Below, one piece after another: positions 33,216 through 44,090 of a stretch of 64,000 bases of DNA. Numbering within the stretch: the first letter of the stretch is position 1; every line of letters starts with the position of its first letter. The stretch comes from Tupaia tana. Taxonomy: Eukaryota > Chordata > Mammalia > Scandentia > Tupaiidae. The notes under the pieces were generated by a model, which saw only the letters and a list, made by a program, of their open reading frames with translations, made no database searches and had not been told where the DNA came from. A program made the translations under genes and the position numbers. Location of the stretch: contig JAKSZU010000016.1 in assembly GCA_026018925.1 (NCBI GenBank), positions 60,269,575 to 60,333,574 of the forward strand, written 5' to 3'.

Positions 33216-33745
33216 AGATATTTTAAGAAAAGGGAAAAAAGGAAATGGAACTTTGTATATAGGTGAAAAGCTGCTCAGGGTAAAGATTATATTGCTCAGC
33301 AACCCTTTCAGTAGGATGTGGCCATATGACTACATGCTGTCTCATGGGACTGGAGCAGAAATGATGTGACAACTTCTGAGTCATGAGATTTAGAGGAAAG
33401 GGCACGCCACCTCCCTCACTTTTCTGCCTTTGAAAAGGCTGCACTGTGGCAATGGTGGTGAACCATCCTGGACCACGTGGGTGAGGTAATGTCCTAGGGA
33501 TGAAACTGCAACAAAATAAAAAGAACCTTGTTCCTCGTGACTTCCTGGAAAGGCCCACCATACTAACTTGGACTTTTATCTAAGAAAGAAAGAAACTTCG
33601 ATCTGGTCTAAGCCGTAGGAAGTTCAGGTCTCTGTGTCATGCTGCTGGGCCCACAGACAAGCCACTGCTGAATACCCAGTTACTACCTTCGTGTCAAGGC
33701 TGTGTGGAAGGGTGGGCATCCCCGAAATGATGGCAAGTTGGGGTT
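33216..33745. other. Unique intergenic sequence
   Basis: No gene or young repeat recognised. Confidence 0.5.
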
Positions 33746-33749
33746 TTAT

Positions 33750-34017
33750 TTACTTACTTATTTTTAACTTTTCGCTATAGGGCACGTGTACTCCCTGGAG
33801 ACAGACAGAGACAGGGCAGGGGTTTGGGGAGAGAAATCACCCCACAGGGGGATGGCCACTCCCCAATCTTTTCTCCTCCATTCTCCTCTCAGGATTTTGG
33901 GCATCCACACACATGTGCCCAGCATGTTTTTCAAACCACCAGGTCCAGGACTTGAACTTTGCAGTCGGCCACATGGGATCCAGACACCTTAACCTCCACA
34001 CCATCTTTTGGCCCTGG
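33750..34017 (-). mobile_element. Diverged family A-like SINE
   Basis: Antisense from TTTTCGCTATAGGGCACGTG to CACCATCTTTTGGCCC. Confidence 0.65.
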
Positions 34018-34189
34018 GCTTTATTTCAATCCTTTCTTCTTTTCTGGACAGCTCCTCTGCAATGGTGCCACTGTGGTCTGAGGATATATGTGAGACTGAC
34101 ATTCACCAGGCACCCTGCTGATACAAGGTCTGGGGTCCCATCCTCCTGGGAAGTTTTTCTAGTTTCCATGAGAAGTTGCCACTAAAATG

Positions 34190-34450
34190 GCACAGGCCAG
34201 CGGCGTGGTGGTTAAGGGCGCTGGACTCCCACGTGGCCAACCGTGTTGCAAGTCCCAAATCTGGCAGCTTGCTTTCTCATTTTCCCTCTCTCGCTCTCTC
34301 ACTTCGTCCCTTTTGGGTCAAATTGAAATGGATAAATAAAGTTAGGGACCAGCAGTTGGTGTACTGGCTATGTCTCTGGACTCCCATGTAGTCGACCCCG
34401 GTTCGAGTCCTGGACTCCTTGCTCAAACTCACACTGGGTGCGTGTGAAAC
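34190..34450 (+). mobile_element. Family B SINE followed by 3'-truncated family A SINE
   Basis: Sense B at 34190-34345, then the family A head (34346-34450), which stops after GGGTGCGTGTG with no poly(A), an unusual 3' truncation. Confidence 0.7.
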
Positions 34451-34603
34451 TCCTGGTGCATGGGTCAACTTGCCTACCCCAGGTCATCCGAACTTTTCAC
34501 TCAAAAACCCTCATGGTTCAGAAACCCTCATGTTTCCCACAGCCCACAGGAAAAAATTAAAACTGCTGAGCCCAGCATTAGAGGCCTCACCTGGGCATCT
34601 AGC

Positions 34604-34690
34604 CACCTCTTCCAGGAGGTTCTGGGTGTCTTCCTGGGTGAGACAAGTGAGCTGGCTCTCCGGGGTTGCACGGCTCTGCATGACCAAGAA
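34604..34690 (-). other. Candidate minus-strand exon beside an orphan promoter
   Basis: On the minus strand an acceptor-like CTTCTTCTTGGTCATGCAG precedes a stretch open in one frame that ends at ATGCCCAG|GTGAGGCC, a strong donor. The open frame reaches up to 34780 but has no ATG. The encoded residues (LTQEDTQNLLEEVARCP) match no family I know. It may be an lncRNA or gene exon, or chance. Confidence 0.2.
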
Positions 34691-35039
34691 GAAGGCACAC
34701 GTTGTACATGGGCACCCAGCTGCATAGACGTGGCACAGTGGATGCCAAAAGTCGCCATCAGATCCCAGTAGGCCCCACACCCTGTGGTTTTATTCAGAGG
34801 GCAGAGCGAATGGACAAAGGCGGCCAACGGGACAGGATTCCTCTGGAGACACAGGTCTTACGAATAAGGGATAGAATCAGAAAAGCTGAGGACCTCTATT
34901 CCAAATCAGTCTTGTATTTGCGGCAGGATTCGCCATCCTTATAGCTTCCGCACTGCGTAGACATCTCAATTGTGTTTGCACGCTCCTGAGAATAAGGAGC
35001 TCTTTCTTGTAAAATCGTCTCTTTGGGAGTTGTGAGCAT

Positions 35040-35560
35040 GCCCCTGGGGCTCTGAGATCCAATCACTTTCAGGTGCGCCGGCTGACTAGCTGCGGCCCCG
35101 CCCACATCAGTTTCCTAGGTCTAAGTATTGTTTAACATTGGGGCGGAGAGTCACTTCCTCTGGATACCCTACCAACCAATCGCATTGCTTTTCAGAGACA
35201 ACGTTTAGGTCCACTGGCCAATCCCTTTCTAGTTGCTATTAATTAAGACCCTGCCTTAGCCATGCCTACACACTGCACACCAAGCTGCAGGCGCTCTGGG
35301 ACGCTGTGCAGGTGCTTTGCAACTGTCACTCCAGGGCCACCGGGAGGCGCTGCAAGCGGTCCTCCAGCCAAAGATGGGCTCAAGCAAAGATCAACTAGGC
35401 CAGGCCTTGGGCCCAGTCCTGCCCTCCTGCTCCGCCCCCAGCCTGGGTCCAGGGCGGGCCTAGAGTGCACAAGCTTGTCCCCTCAATTCAGCCCTCCTGC
35501 GACTCCGGCATCCACGTGCGGTGGCGCGGTGAGGAGCCAGAAGCAGCAGCGACAGCAAGT
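35040..35560. promoter_or_regulatory. Orphan CpG-rich promoter-like segment with three CCAAT boxes
   Basis: CCAAT at 35059-35063, 35176-35180 and 35218-35222, all on the plus strand, with GC boxes near 35094 (CCCCGCCCAC) and 35140 (GGGGCGG). CpG density is raised to about 35560. It lies about 1.6 kb beyond the STX4 3' end and is not assigned to any of the four genes. CCAAT triplets are typical NF-Y promoters. No reliable gene product is seen on either side. Confidence 0.45.
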
Positions 35561-35927
35561 TCACAGGGCCCGGTGGGATAGAAACTGGGATGGAACTGGG
35601 AGACTAATACATGTTCCCTAGACCTAGGAGCTCTGAGCTGGAGCTGCCCCATTGCAACCAAGCATGGGAACCAGAAGATAGCTTATCCCTTGAAACCAGA
35701 TGTCAGGGACAAGAACCACATCCCGCTCCAGAAACTAGGCATTGAACCCTTAGAAATCTAAGAGTCCGAGCTTGGAACTACTTGAATTTAGGAACCCTTA
35801 GAAATCTAAGCACTGGAGCTTGGAACCTACGTGCCTTCTAGAAACCAGAGATCAGGTTCTTCCTCTAACTGCTTTGGCCAGAACCCCTTAGAAACCTAGA
35901 TTACTGGCTAAGCTGCGCTCTATTCTT

Positions 35928-36215
35928 TTTTTATTTTCTTTCTCCCTCCCTCCCTCCCTCTCTCTCTTTTTTAGGTTTTTGCCAGAGGCCACATATACCC
36001 ATCTGAGAGGAGAGACAGTGATAGAGAGAACATGAGATATCACCCTTCCAAGGGAGGTGGCCACACCGCAATCCCTTCTCTTCCATTCTCTCAGGATTTT
36101 GGATATGCACACATGTGCCTGGCATGAGTTTCAAGCCACAGAGGTCTGCAACTGCAACTGCAATTGGCCATGTGGGAGTTCAGAGCCTTAACCACTACAC
36201 CACCCAATGGCCCCA
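35928..36215 (-). mobile_element. Diverged family A-like SINE
   Basis: Antisense, (TCCC)n start, TTTTTGCCAGAGGCCACAT to head CACCCAATGGCCCC. Confidence 0.6.
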
Positions 36216-36457
36216 AGCTGCACTCCTGCATAACAAAAGGAAATGCCTTTTTCTGGTCATCGGGCTTAGCCTGTTGATTCTTCTGTGTGATCCTCCTCTC
36301 TGGTTTCTTCCCATAACAGACTCCTCCCATTTAACATTCCCCTCAAATATATGTCACCCCAAGCCCAGACCTCTCCATCCACTGTATGTATCGAGAGCAA
36401 CAGCTTCAATTACTTTTTCATGGTACCTCTTCCTTATGCCCTCAGAAATGCACTGAT

Positions 36458-36487
36458 TGTGCACACACACACACACACACACACACA
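36458..36487 (+). repeat. (CA)n microsatellite
   Basis: About 14 CA units in otherwise unique DNA downstream of STX4. Confidence 0.9.
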
Positions 36488-36801
36488 TCTCACCTGTGCC
36501 TAGCCTGGTCCACCTCATTACTTTGGGGATAGGTATTCACAGTGGCCTTTCCCCAGGGACAGTACTAAGCCAGAGCCGGATGTTGGGTGTCACTCGTTCT
36601 TGCCCCACCTGTTCCCATGGGAGAGAAGGGCAGAGCCAGCCTGCTGTAGTCACAGCACCTAGGGCAGTGTGACCTGAGCCTCGCTGAGCTGGCCCCAGAG
36701 ATGGCCAGGAGGTGTAGACGTTTGCTAACTGGAGGCTCTGAGCCAGCTCTTACTGGAACACACATGCACTGTGGTCTCCAAACTCCTTTTTTTTTTTTTT
36801 T

Positions 36802-36807
36802 TTTAAT
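36802..36807 (-). terminator. STX4: Possible STX4 polyadenylation signal ATTAAA
   Basis: The minus strand reads TTGTAAAAAAATTAAAAAAA about 340 bases after the stop codon. The A-rich setting makes the hexamer easy to get by chance, so the end of the transcript is uncertain. Confidence 0.35.
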
Positions 36808-37144
36808 TTTTTTACAAAACTATGTGTCCCAGCCAAACAGGACGCTGCAGGCCTTCCCCCAGGCATTGTGGCCTGAGGGGGAGGCCCCCATGAATGAGCA
36901 GCAGCCAACTCCAGGAGAGCCATCTGCCCCTCTGCACAGGGGCCAGTGTGGGGAAGGATCCAGCTGGGGGCTCTGCCTTGCCCCGCCAGCTGCTGGGAGT
37001 GAAGGCCAGGCCCTGGGTCCCTGGTGCTCCAGTACCTGCAAGGAAAAGAGGGAGAAGGGGGTCTGAGGGGCAAAAGGCAGGCTAGGGCCAGGGATGGGGC
37101 AGGCCAGGGGGTGGGTCCACCATATCTCACGTGAATGCACAACA

Positions 37145-40100
37145 TTATCCAACCACTGAGAAGATGCCAATGATGACCGCGAGGATGAGGACAGTGACGG
37201 ACACACAGATGACTATCAAGATTTTCTTCTGTGGGAGAAGAGGAGGGTCAGAGAAAATCATTCAAGGGCATATGAAGCCGGGGCCAGGACTGGGAGGCTC
37301 ACCTTCCTCGCCTTTTTCTGGTTCTCCAGGGCTATCTTGACATGTTCTTGCCCGCGTTCCACATAGTCTGCTGAGCTCAGGATATTCTTCTCGATCCGGT
37401 TGATCATTTCCCCCTGCAGGAGGAGGGGGTGGTCCAGGGAAGTAAGGGTGATAGGGGTGGGGCCAGCAGCTCTTTTGCTCATGCCAGCCCCATGGACAAT
37501 AGGACATTCCTCGCAGAAAAAATACCCATGAGCAAAGACAGGGCAGGGGCTCTGTCAGGTGGCATGGTGGCTAAGGGCACTGGACTCCCACATGGCCAAC
37601 TGTGATTCAAGTCCTGGACCTAGCAGCTCGCTCGCTCGCTCGCTCTCTCTCTCTCTCTGCCCCTCTCTGGAAGGTAAGGCAAGGCAAGAAGGAAGGAAGG
37701 AAAAAAGAAAGAAAAGAAAAGGAAGGGAGGAAAAAAAAAATGACAAGGCAGGATCAGATCCAACAAAAGTTCAGACTGCTAAAGATGACTCCCAGGCTCC
37801 CTTGTACCATGTGGGCCTGTTCCTCATTCCTCTGCTCCACACCGCCTCTATCTATAGTGGTAGCTTACACCTAAGTCCTCGGATGGCTTGTACCTTCACC
37901 AGATGGTAAACTCCTGTCCCCTCACAAATCTGTCTGAATTCCTCTATTCTTCTAGGCCTGTCTCCCAGCTGCTGTGAAGCCCTTCCTAGCCCCGCCTCCT
38001 CCTGGCACCACCAGCCCTCAGGTCCCGGTACTCCCACTGAATGAGATCCTGTCCCCATGACTCCCAGCTGCAAAAGGGCTATCACACTACTGAGAGGAGC
38101 TCCTCCAGGACAGTACTGGAAGCTTGCCCTACCCCATACAATCAGGACCAGGGGGTACCACCCCCAACCCCAACCTTGTACAGATTTTAGGACACAGGCC
38201 CTCTAGGAGGTCACTTGATTAGAGCTCTTAGAGGTAAAAAGGTGGACTCTGAGGGGAGGAGGAGCCAGAGTTGGGGCCATACATGGGGCAGGCTCAAGTT
38301 GGAAGGGCACGTGGGGTGCTGTATATAAAGGAGTGACCTTAGGGTCGCTCCAGAGGTGGTCACAATTCTGGGGGTACAGCTAAGGATGGAAGAGCCATTC
38401 TGGGGGCACGGCCAAGCCTGGAAAGAGCACAGAAACTTCAAGGAGAGAGTCTAAGGACAGAGGTAAGCTGACAGTCACAGCTGGGGGTTCTGACTGAGCA
38501 CTTCACATCTGGGGGCTGCCTGGGGCGCTTACCTGCATCTCCACCTCAGTAGCCAGAAAAGTGAAGATCTCATGAAGCTCACGGATACTGCGTTCCAGGT
38601 GCTGAATCTCACTGTGCCGGGCCGTGATCTCATTCAGGGCCTGTCGAGTTACTTGTGTGTCCTTCAGTATCTGGGGGGCAGGTGGGAGTTGGGGGAACAG
38701 GTTACAGGGAGACAGCAGCAGGTCAGAAGAGTCTGTTAAGCTTCTGTGGCAGCCTTCTGGCCCTGATGAGTGGTTCTCTCCTGGGCCTCAGCATGCCCCC
38801 CGTCAAACAGGGCCAGGGCAGAGAGGATGGGAGGTCCAACTTAGAGGCTGCCTGTGGCCACTCACATTGGACACAAACACTTCACTCTGCCCACTATCCA
38901 GCATCTGCTCCAGCTCCTCATCAGACACCATTCCAGCATTGGCTGTGAAGGAAGAGGCCAGGCTCAGAGCTGGGTCAGCGTCACCTGACCCCAGGGGCCG
39001 GATGCCGCAGCTCACTGATCTTCAGCTGCCTCCGAATCCGCTCCACGTTCTTCTCCCGGTATTCCGACTGCATCGAGTTGCACTTGTTGATGAGCTCCAC
39101 GAATTGCTGGGACAGGATCCCATGCTAAAGATGGAGAATACAGGCTGAGGCCCTCTGGAGGGATCTCGGCCCGGTTTGGGCCTCAGCATCCTCACAATAC
39201 AGTGAGAAAACGGCATGAGCTGTTAGGAGGTGCTTACTGCCTTAGCCACCTTGTGATGACCTTGACAGACTCCCTGATTTCTCCCAGAATACAAGTGAAG
39301 GCCCCTGGGCCAGCAGATGGCATGGAGGTTAAGCCACTGGATCCCACATGGCAAGCTGTGCAGTCCTGGACCCAGTGGCTTGAAAGTCATGCCAGGTGCG
39401 CAGGCGTGGATGCCCCAAATCCTGAGAGGAGAATGGAGAAGGGAATGCAGCGTGGCCATTCCCCCTGGGGAATGATTTCTCACCACCCCCACCATCTCTT
39501 TGGTGAGGACACATGCAACAACAACAACAAAAACCAAGGCCCTTACCAGAGCCTACATGGCCCTATATGATCTGCTCCTTCCTGGACATGTCTCCAACCT
39601 TACCTCCTTCCACTGTCCCTCTCCCTCCTCCTCCTCCCTGAACAACGCACAGGTCTACCTCAGGCCTTTGCACTCCTGTGCTTTCTGCCTAGACTGCTCT
39701 TTCCCCACAAACACTTATAAGTCCTTCTTCAGCTGTCACTTTCTCAACGATACTTTCTCCACCTTAATTAAGTTGCAACTAACCTTCTCCTGGCACTCTC
39801 AATTCCTCTTCCCCTGCTTTTTCCTTAATATTTTCCTATGTTCTAAAATAATTTAGGGCCAGCCCCACAGCCCAGTGGCTAAAGGAGTCATATCCCACAT
39901 GGCCAGTCACAGTTTGAGTCCCAGCCCCAAAGGCTTGAAACACATGCTGGGTGCATGTGCCTGCACACCCTAAATCCTGGCAGTATGGAGAAATGGAGAA
40001 GAGATTGCGACATGACTATGCCCCACTGGAGAGTGCTTTCTGCCTCTCTCTGGTGAGTGTATGCCCTTGGGCAATGAAAAATAAGTAAAATAATTTACTT

Positions 40101-41711
40101 GTTTATTATTGTAATAGTCTCCTATACCAGAATGTAAGTTCTTTGAGGACAGGGGTCTTTGGTTCACTTTTGTATCCTCAGTGGCTCAAAAAAGTGTCTG
40201 GCACCTAGCAGGCACTCCACATGTACCTGCTGACTGGTTGCTGAACACCAGGCTTGCTTAGACCAGAGGTATGCTAGCGTGCCCCCAGGGTCAACGTGCT
40301 GCCCAGGTGTAACAGGTTCCCCTGGCTCTTGGCCTGTCACATTGACGACCACCAGTTTCCCCCGAAACATCCTCTCTAGGGCATTTTGTGTCATCATGTT
40401 CCTTGTCCTGATACCTAAAATAAGCTCATTCCTTGGAGTTTCTTCTTCAGAGACCTATCTGCTCTGTTAGATGCCTTTGAGGGGTTCAGATTACTTCATC
40501 TTCAATTAGGGGGCTTCGCTTAACTCTGATCCCACCTGCCCTGACCTCCAAGAACCCCAAACCACTCCTAAATGGGCACCCAGAGGGGGGCCAGTCAGAT
40601 CAACACAAATCTCCTTACTAAGATAGCACTCCAGGGAAGTTCCTCTTCTTGAATTATGACTTCTTGAATTATGCCACTGTGTGTCCCTGTCACACAGGCA
40701 GGAAACCTGCCAGTTATTTCTGACTTCTCCTTCTCCTTCCCTGGGCAGAGCCATTAGCCACCAAGTCCTACATGAGTAATGTCTTTCTTCTCTGTTCAAC
40801 TCTGACTCCCCATCTTTGCTCTTGGAAAGCATGTCTCCCACAGGCAAGCCCAGGGTACGTCTGGGAACTCAGCAACTTCTCACAGGATGCAGGAGAAGAA
40901 AGCAGTCTGTTATAATGGACTGAGTGTTAGGAAACCTGGGTTTTTTTTTTTTTTTTTTTTTTTTTTTCCCAGTTGCCAGAGGGCACTTGAGCTCACTAGA
41001 GAGAGACAAATGTTGGAGGGAGCACCCCATGATGGGGACATAGTCATGTCACAATCCCTTCTCCATCCTGTTGGGATGTTGGACACGCACACACATGTGC
41101 TCAGGGTGTTTCTTTCTTTTTTTTTTTTTGAGAGGTTTTTTGCTATAGGGCGCGTGCGCTCGCCAGACAGACAGAGAGAGACATAGAGACAGAAAGCGAG
41201 AAATCACCCCCCAGGGGGGTGGTCACGCCGCAATCCCTTCTCCTCCATTCTCCTCTCGGGATCTTGGGCACACACGCACACGCGCCCGGCGTGAGTTGTA
41301 AGCCACCGGGTCCGAGACACGAACCGCAGTCGACTACGTGGGAGTCCAGCGACATAGCCATTACGCTAACTGCTGGTTCCCAAGCTCAGGGTGTTTCTTA
41401 ACAGAGACAGAGAGAGGTGGTCCTGATGCTGCCAGCCTCTGGTAGTTTTCGCCATAGAGTGGGCACCACCATGCCCAGCACTCAGAGTGTTTTTAAGCCA
41501 CTGGTCCTGGGATCCAAAACCATACAGTCTGCTATGTGGGACCTGGCTTCTTTAACCACTAGACCATGTGTTGGCCTGAGACCTGGGCTCTTGACTTTAA
41601 GTAAGTTCTTTTTCTTTCTGAGCCTCAGTTTCTCTATTTGGAATATCATCAGGTTGGATTCAATAATCTCTAAGGGCCCTTTCTTCACGTGCCCATGCTC
41701 CAATGCTTGCT

Positions 41712-41754
<43 letters not shown>

Positions 41755-43392
41755 GGAGAGGTTTTTGCTATAGGGCACATGCGCTCGCCAGACAGACAGA
41801 GAGAGACAAAGAGACAGAAAGCGAGAAATCACCCCCCAGGGGGGATGGTCATGCCGCAATCCCTTCTCCTCCATTCTCCTCTCGGGATCTTGGGCACGCA
41901 CGCACACACGCCTGGCGTGAGTTTTAAGCCACTGGGTCCGGGACACGAACCGCGGTCGACTACATGGGAGTCCAGCGACATAGCCATTACGCTAACTGCT
42001 GGTCCCCTCTCTAATGCTTTATTGAAACATCTGCTGAAATGTCCTACTTCTGGGAAAAACAAACCCACCTGGGTTTTTCTCATTCTTGCGTTGACCGAGT
42101 TATAATTCTCATCAGCTTCCTCCTTCTGAGGCTCTATGGCTGTGGAAAGACACAAAGGTATAGGGGAAGTGTTGACCTGTGACTTCTGAATATTGCTTGG
42201 GAATCAGGGACACAGGGACAGGGCTCTGTTGCTGTGTCAGTCACACAACAGCAAGGTGCTCATCTCCACAGGATGCTTTAGGGAAATATAATTTATCATA
42301 AAATGACTAATTCTGAGCCTCCGACAAGGAAAAGTTTATTTTTCTTTGTGTTACATCAGTGAGTTCCCATGGGTATACAAAGGCCTCTCCTTTAGGCCCC
42401 ATTTACTTGCCCAAAGAATGCTGGCTGGGCAGCAAGAATTGTAAGAATAAATGGTTCACTGCAAATAAAAGAATCTAAGAGGCAGGCATGTGCTCTGAAA
42501 AGTACGAGGGCCTGGAAGTCAGGAGACAGATTTCAGACGCAGGACCTGCTGTGTGACCTGGATATATCACTGGTCTGTCTGGGCCACACACTCCCCAGAT
42601 ATATCAGAAACAGGACAGAATCAGAGGAAAGGATCTGTCTCAGATGCTAAGAGCTCACCCTTCAGCTGCGTACGGATATCCCTTCCCAGCTGTTTGATCT
42701 CATCGCGAAGGTTCTGCAGGTCCTGCTTCATGCCTGAAAAAGAGAAGGCAATGACTTCCAAACAGCAGTCCCTACCTCAAGAAACCACTCAGGCCATCAC
42801 CTGTGTGGAACTACAACCCCCACAAGCCCCTGGGTGCAGAACGCATGCTCAGCTGCACCCAGGGTTTCACTCACTCTCCTCGGGAAGGGGCGTGGCCAGG
42901 ATGGTGACCTGCTGCTTCTCCAACTCCCGGACTTTATTCTCCAATTTGGTAATAGTCTGCCGAATTGTACGGACCTGGGGAAGGTGACCGAAAGGGCTGA
43001 AAGAGATATGGGGCACTCCAGACCGCGCTGCTCCTCGGGTCCTCCCAATCCTCGCGAATCCAGGCCAAGACCCCCAGCCCCTTACCTTCTGGAAGAACTC
43101 ATCGTCCGGGCTCCCGAGTCGGGCCGTGCCCGGGTGCACCACTAGCGCGACCCGCTCCTTGTCCTCATCATCCGAGCTGTCATCCCCCTGCCAGGGCCGG
43201 AATCATTAGTACCATTTCTTTGCTGGGACTCGCCCCACAGGACCCATAGGCTTCCGGGACTTTCCTTCCTGGCCATCAGCCACTCCTCACGGCTCCGAGG
43301 ATCAGGAGTCCTGCATACCAACCCGTCTGCCAGCCCCCAGCCTTGCTGCCCCAACTTCTCACCTGCCTCAGCTCGTGGGTCCTGTCCCGCAT
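37145..43392 (-). CDS. STX4: STX4, syntaxin-4, plasma-membrane Qa-SNARE
   Basis: Ten coding exons, all with GT/AG borders that join in frame: 43363-43392, 43086-43187, 42875-42974, 42659-42733, 42069-42139, 39016-39124, 38866-38942, 38533-38670, 37303-37413, 37145-37228 (stop TAA at 37147-37145). Total 298 residues (human 297). Residues 1-10 ([10 protein letters not shown]) are the N-peptide that binds Munc18c. Next come an acidic linker, the Habc helices (about 40-165), the SNARE motif (about 200-262) with zero-layer Gln234 in EVEMQGEM, and a C-terminal membrane anchor (about 272-298, [20 protein letters not shown]). The protein pairs with SNAP-23 and VAMP2 for exocytosis such as GLUT4 delivery. 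The start has a GCCGCCATG context. Introns carry SINEs and MIR, but all coding exons are intact. Confidence 0.96.
37550..37740 (+). mobile_element. Family B SINE in STX4 intron 8
   Basis: Opposite orientation to STX4. (GCTC)n and purine-rich (GGAA/AAAG) runs extend its tail to about 37740. Confidence 0.7.
39307..39535 (+). mobile_element. Diverged family A-like SINE in STX4 intron 5
   Basis: Head GGGCCAGCAGATGGCATGG, ATCCCACATGG, body GAGAGGAGAATGGAGAAGG, (CAA)n tail. Confidence 0.7.
39540..40235 (+). repeat. L2 LINE relic split by an older SINE
   Basis: 39540-39850 carries the L2 signature CAGGCCTTTGCACTCCTGTG; 40105-40235 carries the 3' end (TTCTTTGAGGACAGGGGTCT). Between them lies an old tRNA-SINE (39856-40085, head GGGCCAGCCCCACAGCCCAG). 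Confidence 0.65.
40938..41580 (-). mobile_element. Family A SINE nested in an older SINE (STX4 intron 5)
   Basis: Outer old copies at 40938-41114 and 41400-41580. The inner antisense family A copy (41115-41383) has the perfect 16-base duplication GCTCAGGGTGTTTCTT at 41099-41114 and 41384-41399. Confidence 0.85.
41590..41690 (+). repeat. MIR relic
   Basis: MIR-like GAGCCTCAGTTTCTCTATTT followed by CAATAATCTCTAAGGGCCC. Confidence 0.55.
41708..42006 (-). mobile_element. Family A SINE with (TTTA)n start in STX4 intron 5
   Basis: Same strand as STX4. The poly(A) tail has become about eleven TTTA units (41711-41754). The SINE head ends about 60 bases from exon 5, so it lies close to the 5' splice site of that exon. 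Confidence 0.85.
42500..42655 (+). repeat. MIR relic next to STX4 exon 4
   Basis: MIR core CTGCTGTGTGACCTGG and flanks, antisense to STX4, reaching to within a few bases of the exon 4 donor at 42658. Confidence 0.55.
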
Positions 43393-43399
43393 GGCGGCC

Positions 43400-44090
43400 C
43401 GAGCTCCCTCTCCCCGGCGCCTGAGCCCCGAGGGCCTCAAGATTCTAAGTTTGGAACTCCCGTATCCCACTCACACTCTGACACCCCCGTCCCTCGCCCT
43501 GCGAACCCCAACACCCCCACGAGCCGCCAGAGGCTCCGTGCCTTGCACCATCCACAGTCAATGGGAAGGAGCCGACCTCGGGGACCCCCCAAGGTTCCAC
43601 AGGTTGGAATTCCCTTTTCTTCCCCCCCCCTCCAGCTCCCGGAGCCTCAGCCCCGCCCCTCTGGGATGATTCGGAGCATGCGCACGAAGCTGCGTCTCTT
43701 CCTCGCCAGAGGGAGAGGCGGAGGTCGGAAGCTGTAGCGCCCCGAACGGAAGCGAAACCGCCTGGCGGTGACAGCCCGCCCCCTTCACCGGAACCGTCTC
43801 CTCTTTGAACGGAAATCTAGTTGCCAAAAGGGGTGGGAATGCGTCATCTGTACGTAATCTGAGAGACCCGCGTCTCACATCACCCCATGGTGCCCCCCCC
43901 CGCGTCACGTGACCGAACGAGCCCCTAGCCTCGCGGACCGCAGAACGTGACACTTTAACTGTCACGTGTCCCGGCGCTGTCAACGCCGTCTCTGGGACAC
44001 CCTTCTTCTCACGACGTCCTGACATCCCGGCGTTCGAGCTACGCTCCCACAGCCCCTGCGAGGTGGGGAGAGGGGCGATGACTACTACCC
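43400..44090 (-). promoter_or_regulatory. STX4: STX4 promoter and CpG island
   Basis: GC-rich, TATA-less segment upstream of the start codon. It contains an NRF1-like GCATGCGCA at 43676-43684, the full CLEAR/USF palindrome GTCACGTGAC at 43904-43913 and a second CACGTG in GTCACGTGTC at 43961-43970. The transcription start is not determined. Confidence 0.65.

Noticed and set aside
35243..35621. Open frames on both strands in the orphan promoter segment
   Set aside because: Composition-driven, no recognisable domain, and no splice or polyadenylation support.
43276..43470. Longer N-terminal start for STX4 extending the frame upstream
   Set aside because: The upstream codon at 43470 is GTG, not ATG; the ATG at 43392 has a strong context and gives the conserved N-peptide.
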